Origin: Nitrosopumilus piranensis
GTDB taxonomy: Archaea; Thermoproteota; Nitrososphaeria; Nitrososphaerales; Nitrosopumilaceae
Assembly: GCF_000875775.1 (NCBI RefSeq)
Contig: NZ_CP010868.1
Location: 992,001 to 1,056,000 of the forward strand
DNA length: 64,000 nucleotides
Direction of reading: 5' to 3'
The translations under genes were made by a program, and so were the position numbers. Shown piece by piece: positions 33,219 to 39,899 of this stretch (within the stretch, counting starts at the first letter, position 1; every line of letters begins with the position of its first letter). The notes beneath the pieces are model-generated. The model worked only from the letters and a program-made list of their open reading frames with translations. It was not told where the DNA came from and ran no database searches.

Positions 33219-34319
33219 ATGATTTCTGGATGTGCCACTCCTGAAGGAACCAAAAAATTTGCCCAAAATTCAGGTGTAAATCAAGAAAATTTTAAAGAAT
33301 TCCAGCATCTTGTCCTCTCAAACGTTGGTATTGGAACATATCTTGGTGATCCTGATTCAAAAACTGATGAGTTAGTAACTAATGCAGTAAAGCAGTCTAT
33401 CTTGTCTGGTGTTAATGTAGTTGATACCGCTATTAATTACCGCTCTCAAAAGGCAGAACGCTCTGTTGGAAAAGCAATTTCGGAATTAATTCAAGAAAAT
33501 AAAATTTCACGTGATCAAATATTTGTATCAACTAAAAATGGCTATGTCACAAATGATGCTGATGTTCAACTTGGATTTTGGGAATATGTAAAAGAAGAAT
33601 ATACTAAAAAAGGTGTTGTCAAAGAAGGTGATATTACCTCTGGATATCATTGTATGACTCCTAGATATCTTTCAGATCAATTGGATCGCAGTCTAAAAAA
33701 TCTTGACTTGGAATGTGTTGATTTAATGTATCTTCATAATGCAGTGGAAGGCCAAATTAAGGATGTTTCAAAAGAGCAATTCCTACAAAATCTTCAGGCT
33801 GTCTTTGAATTATATGAACAAAAACGTAGTGAAGGAAAAATTAAATTTTATGGAATGGCCACATGGGAATGCTTTAGAGTTTCAAATGATGACCCGCAAT
33901 ATCTTTCCTTAGAAGACACTGTAAACATGGCTCAAAAGGTAGGTGGAGAAAATCATGGCTTCCGTTTTATTCAATTACCTTATAACATGTATTATGATCA
34001 AGCACTTCTTGGAAAAAATCAAATGATTGGAGAAAAAAATATCTCTGCTTTAGAATCTGCAACTAGATTGAATATTGGAGTTTTTACAAGTGTTCCATTC
34101 ATGCAAGGAAGATTACTTGCATCTGGAGCGATGCCTGAATTCAGTGACCTTAAGCCATCTCTGAGAGCATTGCAGTTTATTCGTTCTTCTCCTGGGGTTT
34201 TGGCTCCTTTGATTGGACAAAAGTCCTCTGAGCATGTTTCTGAAAATCTTGAAATTATGCAAATTCCTCCTTTAGGAGAAGATGAATTTCTTAATCTTGT
34301 CAAAAAACTTACTTCTTAA
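33219..34319 (+). CDS. Aldo/keto reductase
   Basis: A 366-residue (beta/alpha)8 NAD(P)H-dependent oxidoreductase. The AKR active-site Asp and Tyr lie in GVNVVDTAINYRSQKAER, the Lys in FVSTKNGYV, and the His in DLMYLHNAVE. The C-terminal NADP-binding segment has SSPGVLAPLIGQKSSEHVSENLEI. The N-terminal extension of about 35 residues is unusual. It is the last of a plus-strand pair after the prenyltransferase, 30 nt away. The substrate is unknown. Confidence 0.88.
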   Translation: MISGCATPEGTKKFAQNSGVNQENFKEFQHLVLSNVGIGTYLGDPDSKTDELVTNAVKQSILSGVNVVDTAINYRSQKAERSVGKAISELIQENKISRDQIFVSTKNGYVTNDADVQLGFWEYVKEEYTKKGVVKEGDITSGYHCMTPRYLSDQLDRSLKNLDLECVDLMYLHNAVEGQIKDVSKEQFLQNLQAVFELYEQKRSEGKIKFYGMATWECFRVSNDDPQYLSLEDTVNMAQKVGGENHGFRFIQLPYNMYYDQALLGKNQMIGEKNISALESATRLNIGVFTSVPFMQGRLLASGAMPEFSDLKPSLRALQFIRSSPGVLAPLIGQKSSEHVSENLEIMQIPPLGEDEFLNLVKKLTS

Positions 34320-34390
34320 GATAACCTTCTCATAATTTTACTGAAAAATTTTATAAAAATATAATAAATGGCATTTTTGAATAGTGATGC

Positions 34391-34756
34391 ATGTCTGCCA
34401 AAATTTATGATTATTCAAAAATTTGTGATTCTGTACTGTTAATTGATCCTAAAATACGATTTGCTGGTGTAATTAATGATAGAGGAAGATTAGTTGCAGG
34501 TGGTATGAAACCAAATGTTGAACCTCTAGAAAGTGAAAAAGACGACGAAATGATATTCATGGAACTTGCATTACGTGTTAAAATGAGAAAAGAATTTGAT
34601 AAACAACTCGGAGTAGTCAATTTTGCAATGGCTTCTCGTGAGCGAGCAATAGCAATTAGTGTTCTTCTTAATGAAGATATTTTGTATGTGGTGTCTGAAC
34701 CCGATTCTGATTATTGTGCACTACCAAAAAAAATCCTTGAAATTGTTAATTCTTAA
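34391..34756 (+). CDS. Thaumarchaeal-type conserved protein (possibly DUF6659)
   Basis: A 121-residue soluble protein with a strand-helix pattern IRFAGVINDRGRLVAGGMKP, acidic helices, and RERAIAISVLLNEDILYVVSEPDSDY. That shape is seen in a small family common in ammonia-oxidising archaea, where it recalls roadblock/profilin-like folds. I cannot assign a role. It is followed 46 nt later by a 45-residue YHS protein on the same strand. Confidence 0.65.
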   Translation: MSAKIYDYSKICDSVLLIDPKIRFAGVINDRGRLVAGGMKPNVEPLESEKDDEMIFMELALRVKMRKEFDKQLGVVNFAMASRERAIAISVLLNEDILYVVSEPDSDYCALPKKILEIVNS

Positions 34757-34802
34757 ACGATCTTTAGTCAATCTATAAATAGAATTTACAGAAGAAAACC
34801 TT

Positions 34803-34940
34803 GTGCCAGTAGATCCTGTTTGTGGAATTGAACTTGATGAAGAATTAGCTTTACTTCATGAACATGATGGAAAAAAATTCTATTTTTGCTGCAATGGCTG
34901 TAGAAGAATATTCATCAAAAAACCTCGTAAATACAAATAA
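34803..34940 (+). CDS. 45-residue YHS-domain protein
   Basis: A GTG-start frame encoding VDPVCGIELDEE, then KKFYFCCNGCRRIF and PRKYK, the complete YHS motif with its metal-binding cysteines (Cys7, Cys29-30, Cys33). YHS domains are usually part of copper or heavy-metal ATPases or TRASH-like sensors; here the domain stands alone. It could act as a metallochaperone or metal sensor. It converges closely (2 nt) on the asparagine-synthetase-like gene. Confidence 0.8.
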   Translation: MPVDPVCGIELDEELALLHEHDGKKFYFCCNGCRRIFIKKPRKYK

Positions 34941-34942
34941 TC

Positions 34943-35887
34943 TCATATGGGGAAAGCCCCGCACATCCTACAGAATTTTGAATTCTCAACTTTGTGTTTA
35001 CAATATGGGCATGTAGTTTTTGCGTTTTTGCTTATAGGCAAGCCATACAATTTCTTGAAAATTTCATAATAATGCATTGACTCTCTACTTCTAATTATTA
35101 CGTCATCTTCTTTTTCCACAGTTAATTTTTTTTCAACATATTTTTCTTCCTCTATGATTGATTCAAATAAATCTGTCAGACCAGATGTTCCTGATCCTTC
35201 TTGCATGGGGGATTTTTCTCTCCAAACAATTTGTTCAGGAAGATAATTTTCAAAAGTTTTACGTAATATCCACTTTCCATGTTTCTTTTTATTCTCTGCT
35301 TTTACCTTCATATTTGCAGGAATTTTTTTGGCCAGATTAATGACTTTTTCATTTAGAAATGGTGACTCTACCTCTATTCCTAGTGCCTTTCCAATTTCTT
35401 GTGTTGGGAAATGCATAATTGAACACACTCTATTAATTTCTGATTCCAACTCATCTTCAGATTTGTGAACAAGAAAATTGTATCCTGCAAATAGTTCATC
35501 TGCACCATCTCCTGTGATGATTGATTTTGCCCCGTTATTTTTTGCCCATTTTATGGCAAGATACATCACAACATTATTCCTGATCTCAATGTCGTTGAAA
35601 TTTTTCAAAATTTTTATTGTCTGCTCAACTGCATCTAAAATTTCTGCTGTCTTTACATTGTAAATTGTTAAAGGTAGATTCATCTCTTTTGAAACTAATT
35701 GGCAATATGTGAGATCTGTTGAAACAAAGTCTTCTGCAATTATTGCTAATGTTTTTGGTTTTCTGTCTTTTAGAAAATATGCAATGATTGAGCTATCCAA
35801 TCCACCAGATAACGAAATTAAATTAGATTTGCACAAATTACAAGATTTTTCTAAAACATCATAAAGTTCCTTAGAAGTCTTATTCAA
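34943..35887 (-). CDS. Asparagine-synthetase C-terminal-type ATP pyrophosphatase with zinc ribbon
   Basis: A 314-residue PP-loop enzyme: SGGLDSS at residues 27-33 binds ATP, GDGADELFAGY carries the second nucleotide block, and WREKSPMQEGSGT lies in the C-terminal part. It lacks the N-terminal glutaminase domain of AsnB, so it would need ammonia or a partner amidotransferase. Instead it ends with a zinc ribbon (Cys293/Cys296 and Cys306/Cys309). An adenylating enzyme for a non-asparagine substrate, such as a carrier protein or tRNA base, is possible. Divergent from an HTH gene. Confidence 0.82.
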   Translation of the reverse strand: MNKTSKELYDVLEKSCNLCKSNLISLSGGLDSSIIAYFLKDRKPKTLAIIAEDFVSTDLTYCQLVSKEMNLPLTIYNVKTAEILDAVEQTIKILKNFNDIEIRNNVVMYLAIKWAKNNGAKSIITGDGADELFAGYNFLVHKSEDELESEINRVCSIMHFPTQEIGKALGIEVESPFLNEKVINLAKKIPANMKVKAENKKKHGKWILRKTFENYLPEQIVWREKSPMQEGSGTSGLTDLFESIIEEEKYVEKKLTVEKEDDVIIRSRESMHYYEIFKKLYGLPISKNAKTTCPYCKHKVENSKFCRMCGAFPI

Positions 35888-35969
35888 TGCAAAACAAATT
35901 ATTTTGAAATTAAAATAGCTATGCCTAATTTAATGAGTAGAATATCCAATATTATAATTGCAAACTTTA

Positions 35970-35995
35970 AATTCTTTATAGAATTCTTGAGAATT
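35970..35995. promoter_or_regulatory. Overlapping palindromes on the TATA region of the HTH gene
   Basis: AATTCT-TTAT-AGAATT (35970-35985) and AATTCT-TG-AGAATT (35982-35995) share a central AGAATTCT. They cover a TTTATA element and end two bases before the ATG at 35997, in the interval between this regulator and the divergent asparagine-synthetase-like gene. They are a likely autoregulatory operator. Confidence 0.5.
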
Positions 35996-35996
35996 A

Positions 35997-36413
35997 ATGC
36001 TACTTCCTGCTGAGATTGAATCTAAAACTCTAATTCCTGCATTACGTGCAATTTTAGCAAAAAAACTTGCAGAAGATCACAACATTAGGGAAGACGAAAT
36101 TTCTAAAATGCTTGGTGTCACACAAGCTGCAGTCAGTAATTACATTCGTGGCACACGAGGTGACCCATCTTTGATTGCAAAACTCTTAGCAGAGAAACAA
36201 GTTTTAGACATGATTAATGAACTTAGTGACAATCTTTCATCTGATATGGCATACACCCCATCTAGCTTGTCCAAATTTATTGGATTGTGCAATTATATCA
36301 AATCAAGCTTGTTGATTTGTGAAATACACCATAACTTGGAATCTGACATTGATGAGCAAGTTTGTAAAGAATGTGAAAACATGCTTCTAAAAGGCCCTGG
36401 CAGTGTTTACTAA
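35997..36413 (+). CDS. HTH transcriptional regulator with C-terminal cysteine cluster
   Basis: A 138-residue protein with an N-terminal helix-turn-helix (LAEDHNIREDEISKMLGVTQAAVSNYIRGTRGD), of the COG2522-like archaeal class, and a C-terminal part containing Cys, His, Cys and Cys (LLICEIHHNLES, VCKECENML) that might hold iron-sulfur or zinc. It is thus a possible redox- or metal-sensing regulator. Its stop overlaps Alba on the opposite strand by 4 nt. Palindromes at 35970-35995 at its own promoter suggest autoregulation. Confidence 0.85.
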   Translation: MLLPAEIESKTLIPALRAILAKKLAEDHNIREDEISKMLGVTQAAVSNYIRGTRGDPSLIAKLLAEKQVLDMINELSDNLSSDMAYTPSSLSKFIGLCNYIKSSLLICEIHHNLESDIDEQVCKECENMLLKGPGSVY

Positions 36414-36724
36414 TTTTTAATTAAAATTATTTCTATAGTTGATGTCATTCTACCAATACCTGCTGCATTCTCTGTATCTAATTTTATTTTTTCAACTTTA
36501 GAATTATCCTTTAACATTTTTTCTGTGATGATGTTTGCAACTGCTACGGCGTTTGGAATTGAATTTCCTTTTGACCTGATTATTACTTTTTTCTTATTTC
36601 CAAGAGTCGATAACACATCAACTGCAGATTGCATTACTGGGTCATTTCCAATATGTATTATGGCTTCATCAGACTTTTTGGTCTGCTCTTGACCATACGG
36701 TTCACTTGTCTCTTCCATGAGCAT
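36410..36724 (-). CDS. albA: Alba-family DNA/RNA-binding protein
   Basis: A 104-residue archaeal chromatin or RNA-binding protein. After an acidic/polar N-terminal tail comes the Alba fold: IIHIGNDPVMQSAVDVLSTLG, the basic loop KKVIIRSKGNSIPNAVAVANII with the conserved Lys and Asn, and GRMTSTIEIIL at the end. It packages DNA or binds RNA non-specifically, usually as a dimer. It is 51 nt downstream of the Rpo6 gene on the same strand. It overlaps the HTH gene by 4 nt at its 3' end. Confidence 0.93.
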   Translation of the reverse strand: MLMEETSEPYGQEQTKKSDEAIIHIGNDPVMQSAVDVLSTLGNKKKVIIRSKGNSIPNAVAVANIITEKMLKDNSKVEKIKLDTENAAGIGRMTSTIEIILIKN

Positions 36725-36775
36725 TATTCAACAATCAGCAATTTTGTCTTCTTTTAAGTTTTATCGACCAATGAT

Positions 36776-37324
36776 TCATTTCTCAAAATAGTCGATTGGA
36801 ATATTTTGGTAATCCCCATTTGGAAGAACTCTTCTAATTGTAATTGGTATTACTCTTTGTTCTAATTCTTCCATTGAAATATCCAATGAGATTCTTGCAG
36901 TTTTTGGAATTGGGATAAATGGTGGTGCTCCTAAAGACAACTGCAATGCTCTAGCGCCCATGATTCTTGCCTTCTCAAATCTAGTTAATGTTGGTGGTCC
37001 TATAGTGATTTTTCCTTTTTCACAAGGAATTTCAGCTGGTTCATGTTCTTCAATATTTTCAACAACTTCTCTAGTTTCAATTTCTTTGATTCTTTTTTCT
37101 AGGTCATCTTGTTCTTTTTCAGTTAATGGTTCTGCATCAACTTTTTTCTCAATTAATTTTCGATAAGTATCAAGTGCTTTGTTTAGTCCTGCATTGGTTT
37201 CAACTTCAGTTTCTGCGATTTCATCGGTTGCAGGAATTTCATCTTCGGCGACTTCTACGACTTTAGTTTTATTGGCATCAGACAAGTACCGATTTTTTCT
37301 TAAAACGTTATATAATCTAATCAT
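36776..37324 (-). CDS. rpo6: RNA polymerase subunit Rpo6 (RpoK/Rpb6)
   Basis: The C-terminal part (about residues 108-182) is the Rpo6 fold: PPTLTRFEKARIMGARALQLSLGAPPFIP followed by ISMEELEQRVIPITIRRVLPNG. It ties the clamp to the rest of RNA polymerase. The protein is 182 residues, against roughly 60-90 for usual archaeal Rpo6. The first about 105 residues are acidic and helical with no fold I recognise, recalling the acidic arm of eukaryotic Rpb6. The annotated ATG (37324) is 13 bp from the divergent start; a TTG at 37285 is an alternative. Confidence 0.92.
   Translation of the reverse strand: MIRLYNVLRKNRYLSDANKTKVVEVAEDEIPATDEIAETEVETNAGLNKALDTYRKLIEKKVDAEPLTEKEQDDLEKRIKEIETREVVENIEEHEPAEIPCEKGKITIGPPTLTRFEKARIMGARALQLSLGAPPFIPIPKTARISLDISMEELEQRVIPITIRRVLPNGDYQNIPIDYFEK
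37308..37315. promoter_or_regulatory. Symmetric TATA box TTATATAA between rpo6 and a divergent gene
   Basis: TTATATAA lies about 26 bp upstream of the TTG at 37338 on the plus strand, suiting a leaderless transcript of the cyclophilin-like gene. Being symmetric, it is also positioned about 25 bp upstream of the in-frame TTG at 37285 of rpo6 on the minus strand. Confidence 0.4.
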
Positions 37325-37337
37325 TTTAAACTACGAA

Positions 37338-37724
37338 TTGAGTACTGCATCTGTATCTAGAAAACAACTAATTTTGGAAATTAAGGGTAAGGCAAAAATT
37401 TCATGTGATCTAAAACGGCATTTGTCTCCTAGAACTGTTGGAACTATTATGAGATCTTTACCATTAGAGGGACATGCCCATCTTCTAGGAAAAAACATTG
37501 TTTACTTTGAAACTTCAGTTGATTCTGGTATTGAGCGTGCAAGATCAGAATTCAAAAAGGGTGATGTTGCATTTTTACCTTCATCGGGAAGTTTTTGTTT
37601 TTTTACCAATGATGTTGTATCTGGCAAAACAATGACTCCTATTGGAAAATTATCTGAAAATATTGATGCATTAAAGGATGTTAAATCTGGTGATGTATTG
37701 TGTATCTATGAAGAAACTGCTTGA
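37338..37724 (+). CDS. Cyclophilin-like fold protein (COG2164-type)
   Basis: A 128-residue single-domain protein: KQLILEIKGKAKISCDLKRHLSPRTVGTIMRSLPLEGHAHLLGKNIVYFE, then GDVAFLPSSGSFCFF, the pattern of small archaeal and bacterial cyclophilin-fold proteins. The cyclophilin catalytic Arg and Phe set is not clear, so isomerase activity is uncertain. I start at TTG 37338; the longer open frame runs back through rpo6 on the other strand. It overlaps the S25e gene by 19 nt at the convergent 3' ends. Confidence 0.8.
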   Translation: MSTASVSRKQLILEIKGKAKISCDLKRHLSPRTVGTIMRSLPLEGHAHLLGKNIVYFETSVDSGIERARSEFKKGDVAFLPSSGSFCFFTNDVVSGKTMTPIGKLSENIDALKDVKSGDVLCIYEETA

Positions 37725-38017
37725 TACAAGTGATGTCCTGAGTAACCGCCAACTTTTTTCACAATTCCTTTTTCTGCTGATTCTTTTAGGAATTTGTTTG
37801 CTGCCGAAATTTTTACTCCTGTCTGTCTTGCCATATCTTGAACAGTAATTACTTTGGCATTTTGGATGATCTTCATTGCTTGTTGCTCATTAACCATTAC
37901 TGTGATCTCTGCTTTCTTTGGACCTCCTTCACCCTTGTCTTTCTTACTTTTTTTAGAGTCTTTAGTATTGGATGATGTATCTTTCTTTGCTGCAGTTGGT
38001 TTTTTTGCTCCACCCAT
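37706..38017 (-). CDS. rps25e: Ribosomal protein S25e
   Basis: A 103-residue small-subunit protein. A Lys/Ser/Thr-rich disordered N-terminus (KKPTAAKKDTSSNTKDSKKSKKDK) leads to a winged-helix-like domain (ITVQDMARQTGVKISAANKFLKESAEKGIVKKVGGYSGHHLY), as in eukaryotic and crenarchaeal/thaumarchaeal S25e. S25e is not found in most euryarchaea, supporting the TACK affiliation. Convergent overlap of 19 nt with the cyclophilin-like gene. Confidence 0.88.
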   Translation of the reverse strand: MGGAKKPTAAKKDTSSNTKDSKKSKKDKGEGGPKKAEITVMVNEQQAMKIIQNAKVITVQDMARQTGVKISAANKFLKESAEKGIVKKVGGYSGHHLYQAVSS

Positions 38018-38118
38018 ATCTTGAGAAAAAAATAATCCTCTTATAAACGATGAACCTGTGAATTAATTTTCTTTTTTAGAATTTTCAAATATAAATAACA
38101 TCCTAGTTATGAAATTGT

Positions 38119-38331
38119 ATGGGTGTAGTATCAAAAGGTGCAAAATGTAATGTTGATGGATGTGACAAAGATGGTGCACGTTCACTAAATACTACCAAAG
38201 TTGAAAATGCCGGTTTACGGGTAAATTCTGCAGGCAAAAAAACAGTTCTCTGCAAAGAACATTACAAAGAATACAAAAAGGAATCTAAAGATGACCGAGA
38301 ACTTGAACGGGCAAGATACGACAGGTTTTAG
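38119..38331 (+). CDS. 70-residue zinc-binding protein
   Basis: CNVDGC and LCKEHYKEY give a Cys-x4-Cys ... Cys-x2-His pattern, with a basic and acidic C-terminal helix (YKKESKDDRELERARYDRF). Such proteins are common as small nucleic-acid binders. Convergent with deoxyhypusine synthase with a 4-nt overlap. No family recognised. Confidence 0.65.
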   Translation: MGVVSKGAKCNVDGCDKDGARSLNTTKVENAGLRVNSAGKKTVLCKEHYKEYKKESKDDRELERARYDRF

Positions 38332-39425
38332 TTTTTCTTTTTTACTCTTTTCTTCTTTACAGGATTTTTGAAATAATCTTTGCTTAACTTTTCATAGAGT
38401 TTATCTAATTTTTTGTATAACCTCTTTGGTTTTCTTGTTTTTTGATTACTTAGAACATATAATGCAAGAATTGGAAATGCAATTGTAGCATCTGCATAAA
38501 CTGTAATCATTCCGTGGTGTGCATCTTGTACTTTGCCCCAGCTTTTTCCTTCTTGTAATGTTGCACCCGATAGTCCTCCAGTATCTGGTCTTGCATCTGT
38601 TATTTGTATGACGTAATCTTGCCCTCCATCGTTTCTTCTTAAAATTTGGTCTAGTAACGGACCTGTTTGCTGAGCTGTGTTTTTTGGAACTCCTCCTCCT
38701 AATTCTAAAATTCCCGATTTTTTTGAATCATACAAAATTGCTGCCTGCTCTATTATCTCTCTAACAAAATCTAGACTGTATGTCTTGTTTTCTAGTCTGT
38801 GCACTGCAAGATTTAGGGCAAGGGACGAGTCTTTCATTGTTGAAATGTATACTGGGACATCATAATCATATGCTGTTGTAATGAAACTTTTTTCAGGATA
38901 CTTTGATTTTTCTTTGCTTATTTTACCCATTAAGTTACAAAATTCAGCTGTGGTAAATGGCTTGTCAATAAATTTGTCTTCAAACATTTTTTGAATAATT
39001 TGATCTTCTGTTTCTAATGTCTCATAGAACTTGATGTAAACATCTCTAATCCTAACAATTTCATTTTCATACAATTTCATATCATCTACATCAAAACTGC
39101 CTTGTTTTACTGGTAAGCCCCATGCAAAATGATCTTCATGATATACATTTGCACCTGTAGTAACTATCCAATCTATGAACCCTCTTTCAATTAGTGTTTT
39201 AATAATTCCACCAAATCCAACTGGTGTCATTGCTCCTGAAACAGTGAGACATATTGTTGCATTTTCTTTGATCATTTTTGCATAAAGTTTTGCTGCTTCG
39301 CCAAGTTGTCTTCCATTAAATCCAGAACTTGCAAAAACATTGACCAAGTCTTCAATGGTCATTTTTGGATCTAGTTTAATGTGAGGAATATCTTTGCCAT
39401 GAAATTTGTGTGGATCCACAACCAA
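38328..39425 (-). CDS. dys: Deoxyhypusine synthase
   Basis: A 365-residue NAD-dependent enzyme that transfers aminobutyl from spermidine to a lysine of aIF5A, the first step of hypusine formation. Signature segments: TVSGAMTPVGFGGI, VTTGANVYHEDHF, LGGGVPKN and ITDARPDTGGLSGA followed by EGKSWGKVQ, with the catalytic Lys in the last. A homospermidine-forming relative cannot be excluded by sequence, but the whole motif set fits DHS. It is convergent with a small zinc protein. Confidence 0.95.
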   Translation of the reverse strand: MVVDPHKFHGKDIPHIKLDPKMTIEDLVNVFASSGFNGRQLGEAAKLYAKMIKENATICLTVSGAMTPVGFGGIIKTLIERGFIDWIVTTGANVYHEDHFAWGLPVKQGSFDVDDMKLYENEIVRIRDVYIKFYETLETEDQIIQKMFEDKFIDKPFTTAEFCNLMGKISKEKSKYPEKSFITTAYDYDVPVYISTMKDSSLALNLAVHRLENKTYSLDFVREIIEQAAILYDSKKSGILELGGGVPKNTAQQTGPLLDQILRRNDGGQDYVIQITDARPDTGGLSGATLQEGKSWGKVQDAHHGMITVYADATIAFPILALYVLSNQKTRKPKRLYKKLDKLYEKLSKDYFKNPVKKKRVKKKN

Positions 39426-39503
39426 AAAACTATCTCCACTCTAAATAATACTTACGTAACATAATCAAAATATTACTTAATTAGGAATGAACTAAAATTA
39501 GTC

Positions 39504-39842
39504 TTGATGGATATTGTTGATTTACATGATCCTCAAAGAGTAAATAGAATTCCTGATAAAACTAAGGTTTTATTTTCATTAGGGAATTTTGTGCAAGATG
39601 AGTTTAAAATTTTAAAAGTAGAACTGCGTCTATATCTTGAAAAAACTGATGAAAATTTAGGAGATTATTCTCTGATAACCTCTTTTGTAGAAACTGACAA
39701 AGGTAGTGTGGAGATGATTTATGATGAAGGGTATAGAGGAGATGATTCTTTAACAAGGGCATCAGAATTTCTTACATCAAATCTGGGTATTTCTGGGCTA
39801 ATTTTACGCTCAGTAATTTCATTACGTGGTAAAACCTCCTAA
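39504..39842 (+). CDS. 112-residue hypothetical protein upstream of thrS
   Basis: A soluble protein with a long beta-rich centre (KVLFSLGNFVQDEFKILKVELRLYLEK, YSLITSFVETDKGSVEMIYDEGY). No motifs or signal. It is 57 nt upstream of thrS on the same strand and may share its promoter. Family not recognised. An alternative start one codon later (ATG at 39507) is possible. Confidence 0.55.
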   Translation: MMDIVDLHDPQRVNRIPDKTKVLFSLGNFVQDEFKILKVELRLYLEKTDENLGDYSLITSFVETDKGSVEMIYDEGYRGDDSLTRASEFLTSNLGISGLILRSVISLRGKTS

Positions 39843-39899
39843 AAAAATTGTAAACTTCTCAGCAAACACTTATTTCAATTGTCTTTTCTGTTTGAAATT

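Noticed and set aside
37179-37337. Upstream extension of the cyclophilin-like gene
   Set aside because: It is antisense to rpo6 and reads as Ser/Thr-rich shadow; TTG 37338 with a TATA box at 37308 is preferred.
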